A DNA stretch of 54,582 nucleotides from Microcystis elabens FACHB-917 (lineage in GTDB: Bacteria > Cyanobacteriota > Cyanobacteriia > PCC-6307 > Cyanobiaceae): contig NZ_JACJSZ010000018.1 in the NCBI RefSeq assembly GCF_014698445.1, positions 1 through 54,582 of the forward strand. The letters are read 5' to 3'. The position numbers were made by a program, and so were the translations under genes. The notes beneath the pieces were generated by a model. The model worked only from the letters and a program-made list of their open reading frames with translations, ran no database searches and was not told where the DNA came from. This document shows, in pieces, positions 26,435-37,152 of this stretch. The stretch's first letter is position 1, and each line of letters begins with the position of its first letter.

Positions 26435-27682
26435 GTGCGCCGGCACGGGTGCTGCACCGGTCGCCCTCACCAGCCTTGCCGCCACTCCCCTTTGCCATTC
26501 TTCCCGACCGCCGCCTCGACCGCCGTCCCGCCCGGGGGATCCGGACCCACCCCCGCCCCGCCGGCGCGCCGGCGGAGCCGTGGATGGTCGGTCCTGGGCG
26601 GCCTCGGCGCCCTGGCCCTCCTGGCGGCGGCCGCGGGGATCGGGCCATCGCTCGCCCATGCCGCGGCCCCCGGCCCGGCGACGCCCGCCCCGGCCGCCCC
26701 GACACCGGCCGACGCTGGGGGCAGCCCCGGCGGGCCGGCGGAGCCCGCGGCCGAGCCCGCGGAGTGGCCGCCGCTCCTCAGCGACGAGGCCTTCGCCGCG
26801 CTGCTCCGCGATGGGGATCTCGAACAGCTCGACGCGGCCTGCCGGGAGAGCGCCGAGGCCGATCTGCCCGAGCGCCTGCGGCAGCTGCAGGAGCGGCTGC
26901 TGACGCTCCACCCGGCCCCCCAGCCCCTCGAGGTGGTGCTGGCCAACGCCGACGTGCTGCTCAGCTGCCGGGCGCCCAGCGCGGCCATGGACGTGCTCAA
27001 CCGCTACGGCCCGGCCGCCGGAGCCGAGCGGGTGCAATGGCTGCAGCTGCAGTGGAGGGCGGCCGCGGCCGGGCTCGACCACCGTCGGGCGGCCCTGGCC
27101 CTGGAGCGGTTGAGACAGGAGAGCGGCACGTCCCTCGAGGCCCTCGCCCTGCCGCTGCAGCGCCGCGAGGACGGCACCGTGATCAGCCGCCCGGCCCTGG
27201 AACTGCTGGCCCTGCATCTGGAATCGCGCGGCTTCCCCCGGGTCGGCGGTGAACTGCTGGTCCGGGCTCGCCAGGGCGGGCTGGAGGGGGCCCTGCGCCT
27301 GCAGCAGGCGGTGGGGATGCTGGCGGAGCTGCCGGCGCCCCAGCGGGAAGCCCTGCTGGAGGCGGCCCTGGAGCAGGCGGCGGCGGCGGGCGCCTGGGGT
27401 CTGGTGGCCGAGCTGCTGGACACCCAGGCCGCCCTGCCGTCGGAGCGGGCCGTGGCCCGGCGCCTGCGGCTCAGCGGCCGGATCGACGACGCCTACGGGG
27501 AGTGGCGCCGGCGGCGCGAGGATCCCTCCGCGGCGCCGCGCGCCCGCGAGCTGGAGATCCGGCTGCGCTCTCCCCGGGATCCGGGCGGCCACGCCGCCGA
27601 TCTGCCGGTGCCGACGACGGAAGCGGTCCCGGAACCGGCCCCGATCCCTGCCCCTGCTCCTGCCCCTGCCCAAGCGCCATGA
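26435..27682 (+). CDS. hypothetical secreted or membrane-anchored helical protein
   Basis: I do not recognise the family. From GTG 26435 it has 415 residues: an arginine/proline-rich head, one hydrophobic segment ([20 protein letters not shown], about residues 51-70), a Pro/Ala-rich linker, then a long helical region (about 110-370) with repeated Leu/Ala/Gln-rich helices, and a Pro/Ala tail. The topology suggests a signal-anchor with a periplasmic helical-repeat domain. The true start may be TTG 26492. It overlaps purC by ATGA and is divergent from purD, so it sits at the head of the purC-omp85-lpx run. Confidence 0.55.
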   Translation: MRRHGCCTGRPHQPCRHSPLPFFPTAASTAVPPGGSGPTPAPPARRRSRGWSVLGGLGALALLAAAAGIGPSLAHAAAPGPATPAPAAPTPADAGGSPGGPAEPAAEPAEWPPLLSDEAFAALLRDGDLEQLDAACRESAEADLPERLRQLQERLLTLHPAPQPLEVVLANADVLLSCRAPSAAMDVLNRYGPAAGAERVQWLQLQWRAAAAGLDHRRAALALERLRQESGTSLEALALPLQRREDGTVISRPALELLALHLESRGFPRVGGELLVRARQGGLEGALRLQQAVGMLAELPAPQREALLEAALEQAAAAGAWGLVAELLDTQAALPSERAVARRLRLSGRIDDAYGEWRRRREDPSAAPRARELEIRLRSPRDPGGHAADLPVPTTEAVPEPAPIPAPAPAPAQAP

Positions 27683-28437
27683 GCCTCTCCCCTGCCACCG
27701 GCCCCCTCCTTTACGAAGGCAAGGCCAAGCGGGTGTACGCCACCGACCGGGGCGATGTGGTGGCCGTGGAGTACAAGGATGACGCCACGGCCTTCAACGC
27801 CCTCAAGAAGGCCCGGCTCCTCGGCAAGGGGGCCCTGAACTGCCGCATCTCCGCCCTGCTGTTCGAGCACCTGGAACAGCTGGGGGTGCCCACCCACTAC
27901 CTGGGGCTTCACGGGGACCGCTGGATGATGGTGCGGCCGGTGCGGGTGGTGCCGGTTGAGGTGGTGGTGCGGAACGTGGCGGCCGGTTCCCTCTGCCGCC
28001 AGATGCCGATCCAGGCGGGCACCCATCTGGATCCACCCCTCCTCGATCTTTACTACAAGGACGACTCCCTGGGAGATCCCCTGCTCAGCGAAGCGCGGCT
28101 GGACCGCCTGCAGCTGCTGACGCCCGACCAGCTGGAGACGATGCGGACCCTGGCCTTCCGGGTCAACGACGCCCTGCGTGATCTGTTCGCCCGGGTGGAT
28201 CTCGAACTGGTGGATTTCAAGATCGAACTGGGGTTCACCTCCGACGGTCAACTGGTGGTGGCGGACGAGATCAGCCCCGACACCTGCCGGCTCTGGAACC
28301 GGGCGGCAAGCGACGCCCAGGCTCGGATCCTGGACAAGGATCGATTCCGACAGGACCTGGGCGGCGTTGTCGAGGCCTACGGGGAGGTCCTCAAACGGGT
28401 CCAAGGGGTCTGTCCCGAACCGCGGGTCTACGGGTAA
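27679..28437 (+). CDS. purC: phosphoribosylaminoimidazole-succinocarboxamide synthase
   Basis: PurC (SAICAR synthase) joins aspartate to CAIR in purine synthesis. The 252-residue protein has [20 protein letters not shown] at the N-terminus, [20 protein letters not shown], and the [20 protein letters not shown] region with SPDTCRLW typical of the family. The start ATG 27679 overlaps the upstream stop (ATGA). The Omp85 gene follows 44 bp later on the same strand. Confidence 0.96.
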   Translation: MSLSPATGPLLYEGKAKRVYATDRGDVVAVEYKDDATAFNALKKARLLGKGALNCRISALLFEHLEQLGVPTHYLGLHGDRWMMVRPVRVVPVEVVVRNVAAGSLCRQMPIQAGTHLDPPLLDLYYKDDSLGDPLLSEARLDRLQLLTPDQLETMRTLAFRVNDALRDLFARVDLELVDFKIELGFTSDGQLVVADEISPDTCRLWNRAASDAQARILDKDRFRQDLGGVVEAYGEVLKRVQGVCPEPRVYG

Positions 28438-28481
28438 GGTCAGCGGGATTTTGCGGCCTGGCCGCTCTGCAGACGACATCC

Positions 28482-30917
28482 ATGATTGGCGTTCGCCTCG
28501 GCAGGCCCCAGATCCTTCGAAGCGTCACGCCCCGGGCGGCGACCGCCTCCCTGCCCCTGCTGATGGCCCTGCTCCTGGCCGGTGGCCAGGCACGCTCCGC
28601 CGAAAGCCAACCCGTCCAGGAGGAACAGCATCCCGCAGGCTCCCTCAGCCGGCCCCCCTCAGGCGCTGTGGCCCAGGCCGGCGCCGATCCCTTCGCCGAC
28701 CCCGCGGAGGCCGGGCCGCCGGCCGGGGCGAGTCCGGTGACACCCGGCCCCGGAGCCACCCCCTCCAGCCCGGCCCCGGCGCCAGCCCCGAGCGCGACCC
28801 CCGGCACCACGCCCAGCCCCCCCGCCGCCAGCGACGACCGGCCCGGCAGGCCCTCCCTCGCACCGGCCCCCGCCCCCTCGGCCTCGGCCGAACCCCGGGT
28901 GCTGATCAGCGAGGTGGTGATCGAAGGCCTCGGCGACCACCCCGAGCGTGAGCGGCTGGAGCTGGCGGCCTACGCCGCCATGGCGGTCACCCCCGGCAAC
29001 GCCATCACCCGCAGCGAACTGGAAACGGACCTCCAGGCCATCTACGCCACGGGCTGGTTCTCCGATGTACGCATCCAGCCTGAGGACGGCCCCCTGGGGG
29101 TGCGGCTGGTGGTCTCGGTGGTGCCCAACCCGGTGCTCACCAAGGTGAGTCTGGATCCGGCCGACGCCAAGGTGCCGGAATCGGTGGTGCTGGACACCTT
29201 CGCCGGCGACTACGGCAAGACCCTCAACCTGGTGACCCTGCAGGGACGCATGCAGGAGCTGCAGAAGTGGTACGCGGATCAGGGCTTCTCCCTGGCCCGC
29301 GTCACCGGCCCCTCCCGGATCGGGCCCGACGGTGACGTGCAGCTGCTGGTGCGCCAGGGCACGGTGAAGGGCGTGGAGGTCCAGTTCCTCAACAAGGAGG
29401 GGTCGGCCACCAACGACAAGGGCCAGCCGATCAAGGGCAAGACCAAGGACTGGGTGATCACCCGCGAGATCTCCATCAAGCCCGGCGAGATCTTCAACCG
29501 CCGCAACCTGGAGGACGACCTCAAGCGCCTCTACGGCACCGGCCTGTTCAGCGACGTCAAGGTGACGCTGCGCCCCGAACCGGAGGATCCCGGTTCGGTG
29601 GTGATCGTGCTGGGGGTGGTCGAGCAGTCCACCGGCTCCCTCTCGGGGGGTCTGGGCTACAGCCAGAGCCAGGGGGTCTTCGGCCAGATCCAGTTGCAGG
29701 ACAGCAACCTGTTCGGCCGGGCCTGGGACCTCTCCACCAGCTTCACCTACGGCCAGTTCGGCGGCCTGGCCGACATCTCCTTCTCCGACCCCTGGATCAA
29801 GGGGGACAAGTTCCGCACCGCCTTCCGCATGAGGGCTTTCATCAGCCGGGATGCCCCCCAGGTGTTCCAGAGTCAGAACAACGGCAACATCTTCACCGTT
29901 GCCGATTTCTACCGGGCCCCTGGCACTCAATTTGCTTACGGTATCTTTTCATCGTCGAATCCCCTCAGGGAAAGCTTCTCGTCGGTGACGGCAGCCAAAA
30001 ACGCCGCCGAGGCCAAAGGAGAGGATCTCAGCTGGTTCCAGTACGACGGCAACAGCGTGCTGATCCAGCGCGTCGGCGCCAACGTCCAGTTCGTGCGCCC
30101 CCTCAACGGGGGCAATCCCTTCAAGCGGGCGCCCTGGACGGTGCTGCTGGGCCTCACCGGTCAGGTGGCCACGCCGATGGATTTCGCCGGCAACTCGCGT
30201 CGCTTTGGATTGGCCGTCCCCAACGATGCCAATGAACTGGATTCAGTGCGCACCAGTTCGATCATCTGCCTGGCCTTCAACTGCGCCGCCCGCAACCAGC
30301 TGGTGGGCCTGCGACTGGCGGCGACGATGAGCACCCTCAACGATCCCCGCAACCCCACCCAGGGCAACTTCCTGAGCATCGGCACCGAGCAGTTCTTCTC
30401 AGTGGGACCCGATTCCCCCACCTTCAACCGCATTCGGGGCAGCTTCACCCACTTCATCCCGGTGCGCTGGCTGAAGTTCTACAAGGGCTGCCGTCCGAAG
30501 CCCGGCGAAACCGAGGACTGCAAGCAGGCCCTGGCTTTCCAGGTGTCCGCCGGATCGGTGATCGGCGACCTGCCTCCCTATGAGGCCTTCTGCCTCGGCG
30601 GCGGCAACTCGGTGCGGGGCTATTTCGACTGCGATCTGGGCGTCGGCCGCAGCTTCGGCGAGGCCACGATCGAATACCGCTTCCCCCTGTTCAGCATCGT
30701 CAGTGGCGAGCTGTTCATCGACGGCGGCACCACCTTCGGCTCTCAGGCCAATGTTCCGGGCAACATCGGCGGCCTGCTCAGCAAGCCCGGCTCCGGCTTC
30801 TCGGTCGGCACCGGTCTGATCGTCACCACCCCCGTCGGTCCGCTGCGCCTGGAGGTGGCCAGCCAGGACTTCACCGGCGAGTGGCGCTTCAACCTCGGCG
30901 TGGGCTGGAAGTTCTAG
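28482..30917 (+). CDS. Omp85/BamA-family outer membrane protein
   Basis: Cyanobacterial BamA homologue that inserts beta-barrel proteins in the outer membrane. The 811-residue precursor has an N-terminal signal-like segment (LLMALLLAGGQARSAES), a Pro/Ala-rich linker (about residues 45-130) and POTRA domains (about 140-390, for example VVIEGLGDHPERERLELAAY). A 16-strand-type barrel follows, ending ...FNLGVGWKF with the C-terminal Phe expected of an outer-membrane barrel. The VRGYFDCDLGVGRSF stretch is the L6 loop motif (VRGY). The stop TAG overlaps the lpxC GTG. Confidence 0.94.
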   Translation: MIGVRLGRPQILRSVTPRAATASLPLLMALLLAGGQARSAESQPVQEEQHPAGSLSRPPSGAVAQAGADPFADPAEAGPPAGASPVTPGPGATPSSPAPAPAPSATPGTTPSPPAASDDRPGRPSLAPAPAPSASAEPRVLISEVVIEGLGDHPERERLELAAYAAMAVTPGNAITRSELETDLQAIYATGWFSDVRIQPEDGPLGVRLVVSVVPNPVLTKVSLDPADAKVPESVVLDTFAGDYGKTLNLVTLQGRMQELQKWYADQGFSLARVTGPSRIGPDGDVQLLVRQGTVKGVEVQFLNKEGSATNDKGQPIKGKTKDWVITREISIKPGEIFNRRNLEDDLKRLYGTGLFSDVKVTLRPEPEDPGSVVIVLGVVEQSTGSLSGGLGYSQSQGVFGQIQLQDSNLFGRAWDLSTSFTYGQFGGLADISFSDPWIKGDKFRTAFRMRAFISRDAPQVFQSQNNGNIFTVADFYRAPGTQFAYGIFSSSNPLRESFSSVTAAKNAAEAKGEDLSWFQYDGNSVLIQRVGANVQFVRPLNGGNPFKRAPWTVLLGLTGQVATPMDFAGNSRRFGLAVPNDANELDSVRTSSIICLAFNCAARNQLVGLRLAATMSTLNDPRNPTQGNFLSIGTEQFFSVGPDSPTFNRIRGSFTHFIPVRWLKFYKGCRPKPGETEDCKQALAFQVSAGSVIGDLPPYEAFCLGGGNSVRGYFDCDLGVGRSFGEATIEYRFPLFSIVSGELFIDGGTTFGSQANVPGNIGGLLSKPGSGFSVGTGLIVTTPVGPLRLEVASQDFTGEWRFNLGVGWKF

Positions 30918-31789
30918 TGACCAGCTGGCCCAGCGACTATCGCCAGGCCTGGACCCTGCGCTCCGGCGTGGAGCGCTCCGGGGTCGGGCTTCACAGCGGC
31001 ACGGTTTCCCGTGTGCGCCTAGGCCCCTCGGAACGGCCCGGCTACTGGCTGGGCTGGCTGGATGCCCCGGAGCTTCCCCTGCAGCGTCTCGGCCCCGGCC
31101 AGGTCAGCGACACCCGCCTGTGCACCTGCCTGCAGGTCGGCGATCGCCGCCTGGCGACGGTGGAGCACCTGCTGGCGGCCCTGGCCGGCACCGGGGTGAG
31201 CCAGGCGGAACTGTGGGTGGAAGGGGGGGAGATCCCCCTGCTCGACGGCTCGGCCCTGCCCTGGGTGGAGGCGATCGCTGAGGCTGGGCTGAGCGAGCGG
31301 GGCGAGCGCATCGAACCCCCGTTGCCCCCCTTGCCCCTCACCCTCGGCCAGGGGCTGGGCTTCGTGGCGGCCCTGCCGAACGAGCGGCTGCGCCTGGCGG
31401 CGGCGATCGAGTTTCCCCAGGCGGCCATCGGCCGCCAGCTCTATGCCCTCGATCTCACGCCCGAACGCTTCGTGGCCGAGATCGCCCCGGCCCGCACCTT
31501 CGGCTTCCGGGAGCAGGTGGAGCAGCTGCTGGCCGCGGGCCTGATCCGCGGCGGCGCCCTCGACAACGCCCTGGTCTGCGATGGGGACAGCTGGCTGAAT
31601 CCGCCCCTGCGCTTCGCCGACGAACCGGTGCGCCATAAGCTTCTGGACCTGCTGGGAGATCTGGCGCTGGTGGGCCTGCCGCGGGCCCATGTCTTTGCCT
31701 ACCGCGGTTCCCATGGCCTGCACACCGCCGTGGCCGCGGCCCTTGCGGCCCAGGCGCCCCACCTGCCCGTACCCGTACCGACCCACTGA
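30917..31789 (+). CDS. lpxC: UDP-3-O-acyl-N-acetylglucosamine deacetylase
   Basis: LpxC is the committed zinc deacetylase of lipid A synthesis. The 290-residue protein has N-terminal [13 protein letters not shown], the zinc His in [11 protein letters not shown], the [16 protein letters not shown] region, and [16 protein letters not shown] with the second His and Asp. The start is GTG 30917, whose G is the last base of the omp85 stop TAG, giving translational coupling. fabZ follows with a 4-bp gap. Confidence 0.95.
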   Translation: MTSWPSDYRQAWTLRSGVERSGVGLHSGTVSRVRLGPSERPGYWLGWLDAPELPLQRLGPGQVSDTRLCTCLQVGDRRLATVEHLLAALAGTGVSQAELWVEGGEIPLLDGSALPWVEAIAEAGLSERGERIEPPLPPLPLTLGQGLGFVAALPNERLRLAAAIEFPQAAIGRQLYALDLTPERFVAEIAPARTFGFREQVEQLLAAGLIRGGALDNALVCDGDSWLNPPLRFADEPVRHKLLDLLGDLALVGLPRAHVFAYRGSHGLHTAVAAALAAQAPHLPVPVPTH

Positions 31790-31793
31790 ATCC

Positions 31794-32315
31794 TTGACCG
31801 TTCTTCCCTCCGCCGCTCCTGAGGCCGCCACGGCCCCTTCCCCCGCCGCGCCCGCTGGCCCCGCCACGGACACGGCGCAGTCCGTGGTGCTCAGCTGCGA
31901 ACAGATCCTCAATCTGCTCCCCCATCGCTATCCCTTCGCCCTGGTGGATCGGGTGGTGGAGTACGTCCCCGGCCAGCGGGCGGTGGCCCTCAAGAACGTC
32001 ACCTTCAACGAACCGCAGTTCCAGGGCCATTTCCCGGGTCGGCCCCTGATGCCGGGGGTGCTGATCGTCGAGGCCATGGCCCAGGTGGGGGGCCTGATCG
32101 TCACCCAGATGCCCGACCTGCCGAAGGGTCTGTTCGTCTTCGCCGGCATCGACGGCGTCCGCTTCCGGCGGCCCGTCGTGCCCGGCGACCAGCTGCTGAT
32201 CACCTGCGAACTGCTCAGCGTCAAGCGCAAACGCTTCGGCAAGGTGCAGGCCACCGCCACCGTGGATGGCGAGCGGGTCTGCTCGGGCGAGCTGATGTTC
32301 TCGCTCGTGGACTGA
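31794..32315 (+). CDS. fabZ: 3-hydroxyacyl-ACP dehydratase
   Basis: FabZ dehydrates 3-hydroxyacyl-ACP in fatty acid elongation and competes with lpxA for 3-hydroxyacyl-ACP, hence its place in this cluster. The core has [20 protein letters not shown] with the catalytic His and [20 protein letters not shown] with the catalytic Glu. The start is uncertain: TTG 31794 gives 173 residues with a 30-residue Ala/Pro-rich head; GTG 31884 gives a standard 143-residue enzyme. It is followed by lpxA 4 bp later. Confidence 0.94.
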   Translation: MTVLPSAAPEAATAPSPAAPAGPATDTAQSVVLSCEQILNLLPHRYPFALVDRVVEYVPGQRAVALKNVTFNEPQFQGHFPGRPLMPGVLIVEAMAQVGGLIVTQMPDLPKGLFVFAGIDGVRFRRPVVPGDQLLITCELLSVKRKRFGKVQATATVDGERVCSGELMFSLVD

Positions 32316-32319
32316 CGCG

Positions 32320-33141
32320 ATGTCGAGCGCAGCCATGACGACATCGGTGCATCCCACGGCCCTGGTCGATCCCAGGGCCCGGCTGGCCCCAGGGGTGGAA
32401 ATCGGCCCCTACGCGGTGATCGGGCCGGAGGTGGAGATCGGCGAGGGCAGCCGCATCGGTCCCCATGTGGTGATCGACGGGCGCGTGCGGATGGGCAAGG
32501 GCAACCGGATCTTCCCGGGGGCCTGCATCGGCCTCGAGCCCCAGGACCTCAAGTACGGCGGCGCCCCCACCGAAGTGGTGATGGGCGACGAGAACACGAT
32601 CCGCGAGTGTGTCACCATCAACCGCGCCACCGCCGAAGGGGAGCGGACCGTGCTGGGCAACGGCAACCTTCTCATGGCCTACAGCCACATCGGCCACAAC
32701 TGCCAGCTGTCCGACCGCATCGTCATCGCCAACGGGGTGGCGGTGGCGGGTCATGTGGTGATCGGCGAGCGCGCCGTGATCGGCGGCGTGCTCGGCATCC
32801 ACCAGTTCGTCCACATCGGCAGCCTTGCGATGGTGGGCGGCATGAGCCGCATCGACCGGGACGTGCCCCCGTTCATGACCGTGGAGGGCCACCCCGGCCG
32901 CATCCGGGGCCTCAACCGCGTCGGTCTGCGCCGCAGCGGCATGGCCCAGCTCGACGACGGCGCCCAGTTCCGCCAGCTGCAGGATCTCTGGACCCTCATC
33001 TACCGCAGCGATCTGGTGCTGGCCGCTGCCCTGCGCCAGGCCCGGGAGCGGCCCCTGCTGGCCGCGGCCGATGAGCTGTGCGCCTTTCTCGAGGCCTCGG
33101 TGGGGCCGGGCCGGCGCGGACCGCTGCCGGCCCAGCGCTGA
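32320..33141 (+). CDS. lpxA: UDP-N-acetylglucosamine acyltransferase
   Basis: LpxA transfers a 3-hydroxyacyl chain to UDP-GlcNAc, the first step of lipid A synthesis. The 273-residue protein is a left-handed beta-helix of hexapeptide repeats ([19 protein letters not shown] and similar) with the catalytic His in [16 protein letters not shown] and a helical C-terminal domain. ATG 32320 is used; ATG 32335 is also possible. Its stop TGA overlaps the lpxB start ATG. Confidence 0.96.
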   Translation: MSSAAMTTSVHPTALVDPRARLAPGVEIGPYAVIGPEVEIGEGSRIGPHVVIDGRVRMGKGNRIFPGACIGLEPQDLKYGGAPTEVVMGDENTIRECVTINRATAEGERTVLGNGNLLMAYSHIGHNCQLSDRIVIANGVAVAGHVVIGERAVIGGVLGIHQFVHIGSLAMVGGMSRIDRDVPPFMTVEGHPGRIRGLNRVGLRRSGMAQLDDGAQFRQLQDLWTLIYRSDLVLAAALRQARERPLLAAADELCAFLEASVGPGRRGPLPAQR

Positions 33142-34340
33142 TGGTGCGAGTGCTGGTCAGCACCGGAGAAGTCTCCGGTGATCTGCAGGGATCCCTTCTG
33201 GTCAAGGCCCTGCATGAGGAGGCGACCCGCCGGTCGCTTCCCCTGGATGTGGTGGCCCTCGGCGGCAGCCGCATGGAACGGGCCGGCGCCTGGCTTCTGG
33301 CGGACACCACCAAGCTCGGGGCCATCGGCCTGTGGGAGCCGATCCCGCTGGTGCTGCCCACCCTGCGGCTGCAGGCGCGGGTACGGCGCTGGCTGAAGCA
33401 GCACCCCCCCGACGCCGTGGTGCTGATCGACTACATGGGGGCCAACGTGAATCTGGGCCTGCGCCTGCGCCGCCTCTATCCCCAGGTGCCGATCACCTAT
33501 TACATCGCCCCCCAGGAATGGGCCTTCCGCCTCGGTGACGGCGGCACCACCCGGCTGATCGGCTTCACCGACCGCATCCTGGCGATCTTCCCGGAGGAAG
33601 CCCGCTTCTACGCCGAGCGGGGCGCCCAGGTCACCTGGGTGGGCCATCCCCTGATCGACACCCTCGAGCAGCGGCCGTCGCGACAGGAGGCCCGAGCGCG
33701 ACTCGACCTGCCGGCGGAGGCGCCGGTGCTGCTGCTGCTGCCCGCCTCGCGCCGCCAGGAGCTGCGCTATCTGCTGCCCTCCATGGCCGCCGCGGTGGCC
33801 CTGCTGCAGCAGCGCCTCCCCGACCTGCAGGTGCTGCTCCCCGCCGGCCTCGCGGGGTTCGAGACGGCCCTGCGCAATGCCATGGCCTCCGCCGGGGCCA
33901 CCGCGGTGCGGGTGATCCCAGCCGGCGAGGCCGACGGGCTGCGGCCGCTGCTGTGCGCCGCCGCCGATGCCGCCCTGACCAAGTCCGGCACCGCCAACCT
34001 GGAGCTGGCCCTGCGGGGGGTGCCCCAGGTGGCCGGGTACCGGGTGAGCCGACCCACCGCCTTCCTGGCGAAGCACGTGATCCACTTCAACGTGGAGCAC
34101 ATCTCGCCGGTGAACCTGGTGCTCGGCGAACGGCTCGTGCCGGAGCTGCTGCAGGACGCCTTCACCCCGGAGGCGATCGTCGCGGCCCTGCTGCCCCTGT
34201 TCGATCCGGGCTCCGGGGCGCGGGAGCGGGTGCAGGAGGGCTACGTTCGTCTCCGGCGGGAGCTCGGGGAGCCGGGCGTCACCCGCCGGGCCGCCACGGC
34301 GATTCTGGAATCCTTCCCGGGACATCCCCCATGCGACTGA
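33141..34340 (+). CDS. lpxB: lipid-A-disaccharide synthase
   Basis: LpxB is a family-19 glycosyltransferase that joins UDP-2,3-diacylglucosamine and lipid X. The 399-residue protein has N-terminal [20 protein letters not shown], the [11 protein letters not shown] segment, [11 protein letters not shown] and the donor-site region [20 protein letters not shown]. It is coupled to lpxA by TGATG, and its end overlaps the msrA start by 10 bp. Confidence 0.96.
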   Translation: MVRVLVSTGEVSGDLQGSLLVKALHEEATRRSLPLDVVALGGSRMERAGAWLLADTTKLGAIGLWEPIPLVLPTLRLQARVRRWLKQHPPDAVVLIDYMGANVNLGLRLRRLYPQVPITYYIAPQEWAFRLGDGGTTRLIGFTDRILAIFPEEARFYAERGAQVTWVGHPLIDTLEQRPSRQEARARLDLPAEAPVLLLLPASRRQELRYLLPSMAAAVALLQQRLPDLQVLLPAGLAGFETALRNAMASAGATAVRVIPAGEADGLRPLLCAAADAALTKSGTANLELALRGVPQVAGYRVSRPTAFLAKHVIHFNVEHISPVNLVLGERLVPELLQDAFTPEAIVAALLPLFDPGSGARERVQEGYVRLRRELGEPGVTRRAATAILESFPGHPPCD

Positions 34341-34957
34341 TCGCCCTCGTGCTTGGTCTGCTGCTGGCCCTGGGCGGGCCGGTGGCACCGGCCCTGGCCG
34401 CCACCGAGGAAGCCGTGCTGGCCGGCGGCTGTTTCTGGTGCCTGGAGCACGATCTGGAGGGGCTCCCCGGGGTCCTCGACGTGGAGAGCGGTTACAGCGG
34501 CGGCAAGGGCGGCAACCCCACCTACAAGCAGGTCTCGGCCGGCGGAACGGGCCACCAGGAGGTGGTGCGGGTGCGCTTCGACAACACCGAAATCCGCTAC
34601 GACACCCTGCTGCGGGCCTACTGGCGCAACATCGATCCCCTCGACGGCGGCGGACAGTTCTGTGACCGCGGCGATTCCTACAGGCCCGTGATCTTCACCA
34701 CCAGCGCCAACCAGGCCGTGGAGGCCCGCAACAGCCTGGTGGCGGCCGCCCGGGAACTGGGCAAGCCGGCAGCGGCGATCAAGGTGGCGGTCCGGCCCCT
34801 GGCGAAGTTCTGGCCGGCGGAGGGGTACCACCAGGACTACGCCAAGCGCAATGGCGTCCGTTACAACTACTACCGCTGGTCCTGCGGCCGCGACCGACGT
34901 CTGGACGCGCTCTGGGGGCGGAGGGCCCGCACCAGCCAGCGCTGGAATGGCGGCTGA
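34331..34957 (+). CDS. msrA: peptide methionine sulfoxide reductase A, exported form
   Basis: MsrA reduces S-methionine sulfoxide in proteins. The 208-residue protein has an N-terminal signal peptide ([15 protein letters not shown], cleavage expected after ALA near residue 23), so it probably acts in the periplasm. The catalytic Cys34 lies in [15 protein letters not shown]. The [20 protein letters not shown] and [16 protein letters not shown] phrases are canonical. It overlaps lpxB by 10 bp and ends the envelope gene run. Confidence 0.93.
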   Translation: MRLIALVLGLLLALGGPVAPALAATEEAVLAGGCFWCLEHDLEGLPGVLDVESGYSGGKGGNPTYKQVSAGGTGHQEVVRVRFDNTEIRYDTLLRAYWRNIDPLDGGGQFCDRGDSYRPVIFTTSANQAVEARNSLVAAARELGKPAAAIKVAVRPLAKFWPAEGYHQDYAKRNGVRYNYYRWSCGRDRRLDALWGRRARTSQRWNGG

Positions 34958-35067
34958 GGTCATCCCCTGGCCAACGCCAGCTCCGGCCGGGGAAACCGCA
35001 CAGCCCACCCCCCTGTCGCTACCCGGAGAATGCCTTAGCGTTTGAGCCATTACCGGAGGGCTTCTGT

Positions 35068-35271
35068 ATGTATCTGCTGACCATCCGGGACGGTCTGCAG
35101 ACGCGCCACATCGGGCCGTACGCGAGCCCAAGGCAGGCGTCCGACGATCTCGACAAGCTGCAGGCCGGCTGCGGTGACAAAACAACCTGGCAGATCCACC
35201 GCCTCGAATCCCCTGCCGAGCTGCACGCCCACATCTCCGGCCAGGGCGACACCGAACCGGTGGCCGCCTGA
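35068..35271 (+). CDS. small conserved hypothetical protein
   Basis: A 67-residue soluble protein, MYLLTIRDGLQTRHIGPYAS at the start, with an alternating beta/helix pattern. A strong GGAGGG ribosome-binding site lies seven bases before ATG 35068, which supports translation. I do not recognise a characterised family. It converges on the small membrane protein gene. Confidence 0.65.
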   Translation: MYLLTIRDGLQTRHIGPYASPRQASDDLDKLQAGCGDKTTWQIHRLESPAELHAHISGQGDTEPVAA

Positions 35272-35279
35272 GCGTTGCC

Positions 35280-35555
35280 TCAGGCCCGGGGCGGCGTGCG
35301 CGGGTAGCCCCGCAGCAGCCCGCTCTCGACCATCAGCCCCACACCGGCATTGATCAGGATCAGGCCGAGGGCCCCGTACCAGACCCAGGGACCGGCCTCC
35401 GGCAGTGACTGCCCCTGGTCGGCCGCCGCCGCCAGGGCCGACCACGTCTGAATGCCCTTGCGGATCACAGCCTCCCCGAACAGGCAGAGTCCGGCCGGAA
35501 GCAGGAGCACCCCGAGCTGGGCCTTCACATACCAGCGGATCTTGTGAACGGCCAT
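35280..35555 (-). CDS. small two-helix membrane protein
   Basis: A 91-residue protein from ATG 35555 with two hydrophobic segments (AQLGVLLLPAGLCLFGEAVI, about residues 11-30, and WVWYGALGLILINAGVGLMV, about 58-77) joined by a short polar loop. It opens with MAVHKIRWYVKAQ. It has the look of a small cyanobacterial inner-membrane protein of unknown function. It is 46 bp downstream of pepA's stop on the same strand as pepA, but read from its own start, so co-transcription with pepA is not implied. Confidence 0.6.
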   Translation of the reverse strand: MAVHKIRWYVKAQLGVLLLPAGLCLFGEAVIRKGIQTWSALAAAADQGQSLPEAGPWVWYGALGLILINAGVGLMVESGLLRGYPRTPPRA

Positions 35556-35601
35556 GGCGCGATGCGTTGTCTGGTCTGGAGGCAAACCTAGGCGCCGGCG
35601 T

Positions 35602-37104
35602 TCAGGCGGCAGCGCCCGCCACCAGCCAGGCCACCAGGGTGCGCACACCGAAGCCGGTGGCCCCCGCCGGATCCAGCCCCCGCTCCTTGTCGCTCCAGAC
35701 GGTGCCGGCGATGTCGAGGTGGGCCCAGGGCAGCCCCCTGGTGACGAAGTCCTGCAGGAAGAGGGCCGCAGTGATCGAGCCCCCCGGCCGCGGGCCGGTG
35801 TTCTTCATGTCGGCGACGTGGCTCTTGAGCCCCTTTCCATAAGAGCCGCGCAGGGGCATGCGCCACAGGGCCTCGCCTCCTGCCGTGCCGGCGGCGAGCA
35901 GGGCCTCGGCCAGGCCGTCGCTGGGGGACCAGAGGCCGGCGATCTCCTCGCCCAGGGCGATCACACAGGCGCCGGTGAGGGTGGCGAGATCGACGATGGC
36001 GTCGGGCTCCAGGCCGCAGGCGTAGACGAGGGCATCGGCCAGGGTGAGACGCCCCTCCGCATCCGTGTTGTTGATCTCGATGGTCTTGCCGTTGGAGGCG
36101 GTAAGCACATCGCCCGGGTGGATGGCACCGCCGCTGATCATGTTTTCGCAGCTGGCCACGATCACGTGCACCTCCAGGCCGGGGGGGCGGATCTCGGCGA
36201 TGGCGCGGGCCGCCCCCAGCACGGCGGCGCTGCCGCCCATGTCGTACTTCATCATCTCGATCTGGGAGCCGGCCGTCTTGAGGTTGTAGCCGCCGGAGTC
36301 GAAGGTGAGCCCCTTGCCCACCAGCGCCACCCTTCGGGTCACCTCGCCGGCGGGCCGGCAGGTGAGATGGATGAACTTGGGGGGCAGGTCGGAGCCCTGG
36401 GCCACCCCCAGGTAGGCCCCCATGCCGAGGGCTTCGCAGTCGGCCCGCTCCAGCACCTTGATCTCGAGGCCGAAGGCGTCGGCGATGGCGGCCGCCTCAT
36501 CGGCCAGCGACTGGGGGGTCACCTTGTTGGGCGGGGCCGCCACCAGCCGCCGGGCCAGTTCCACGCCGCTGCAGGTGGCGGCCACATGGGCCAGGCCCGC
36601 CTCGGCGGCCTGCGCCACCCCCAGCAGGGTCACCTGGCCGGGCAGGCAGCGGGGCTCGGCCTCGCTCTTGAAGCGCTGGTCGTCATAGAGGCCCAGCCGC
36701 ACCGCCTCCGCCATGGCCGCCGCCGCCGCCGCCGGCTCGAGCCCCTCCAGGGGAAACCACAGGCCGATCTGCTCGGCGCCGGCTCCGGCGGCCGTGCGGG
36801 CCGCGCCGGCGCCCGCCTGGCGCAGGGCATCGAGACCGAACTCGGCCGGATCCCCCAGGCCCACCAGGATCAGGGTGGCCGGGGTGCCGCCGGGCCGCTC
36901 GAGGGTGAGGGTCTGGCCACTCTTGCCCTCGAACCGGTGGCGCCGCAGCCAGCCCTCGAGGGCATCCCCCACCAGCTCCTCCACCAGGCCCCGACCGCCG
37001 CCGGCGGCGGCGGTGAACAGCCCCACCACCAGGGTGTCCCCCGCCCAGATCTCCGAGAGGGGACCGGGGCCGCCCCGGTCGACGGCAACACAGCGAAACT
37101 CCAT
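35602..37104 (-). CDS. pepA: leucyl aminopeptidase (M17)
   Basis: PepA is a hexameric two-metal cytoplasmic aminopeptidase. The 500-residue protein has the M17 signature NTDAEGRLTLADAL with the catalytic Arg, the metal ligands in LVGKGLTFDSGGYNLK (Lys and Asp), and KYDMGGSAAVLGAARAI. An N-terminal regulatory or DNA-binding-type domain of about 170 residues precedes the catalytic part, as usual. The gene stands alone on the minus strand. Confidence 0.96.
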   Translation of the reverse strand: MEFRCVAVDRGGPGPLSEIWAGDTLVVGLFTAAAGGGRGLVEELVGDALEGWLRRHRFEGKSGQTLTLERPGGTPATLILVGLGDPAEFGLDALRQAGAGAARTAAGAGAEQIGLWFPLEGLEPAAAAAAMAEAVRLGLYDDQRFKSEAEPRCLPGQVTLLGVAQAAEAGLAHVAATCSGVELARRLVAAPPNKVTPQSLADEAAAIADAFGLEIKVLERADCEALGMGAYLGVAQGSDLPPKFIHLTCRPAGEVTRRVALVGKGLTFDSGGYNLKTAGSQIEMMKYDMGGSAAVLGAARAIAEIRPPGLEVHVIVASCENMISGGAIHPGDVLTASNGKTIEINNTDAEGRLTLADALVYACGLEPDAIVDLATLTGACVIALGEEIAGLWSPSDGLAEALLAAGTAGGEALWRMPLRGSYGKGLKSHVADMKNTGPRPGGSITAALFLQDFVTRGLPWAHLDIAGTVWSDKERGLDPAGATGFGVRTLVAWLVAGAAA

Positions 37105-37152
37105 GGACCCAGCGCAGGCGACCCATGATCGTAGCCAGCATCGCCGTGGGAC

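Noticed and set aside
26640-26770. Pro/Ala-rich repeats as a functional repeat array
   Set aside because: They are low-complexity linker sequence typical of GC-rich genomes; the same occurs in the Omp85 linker.
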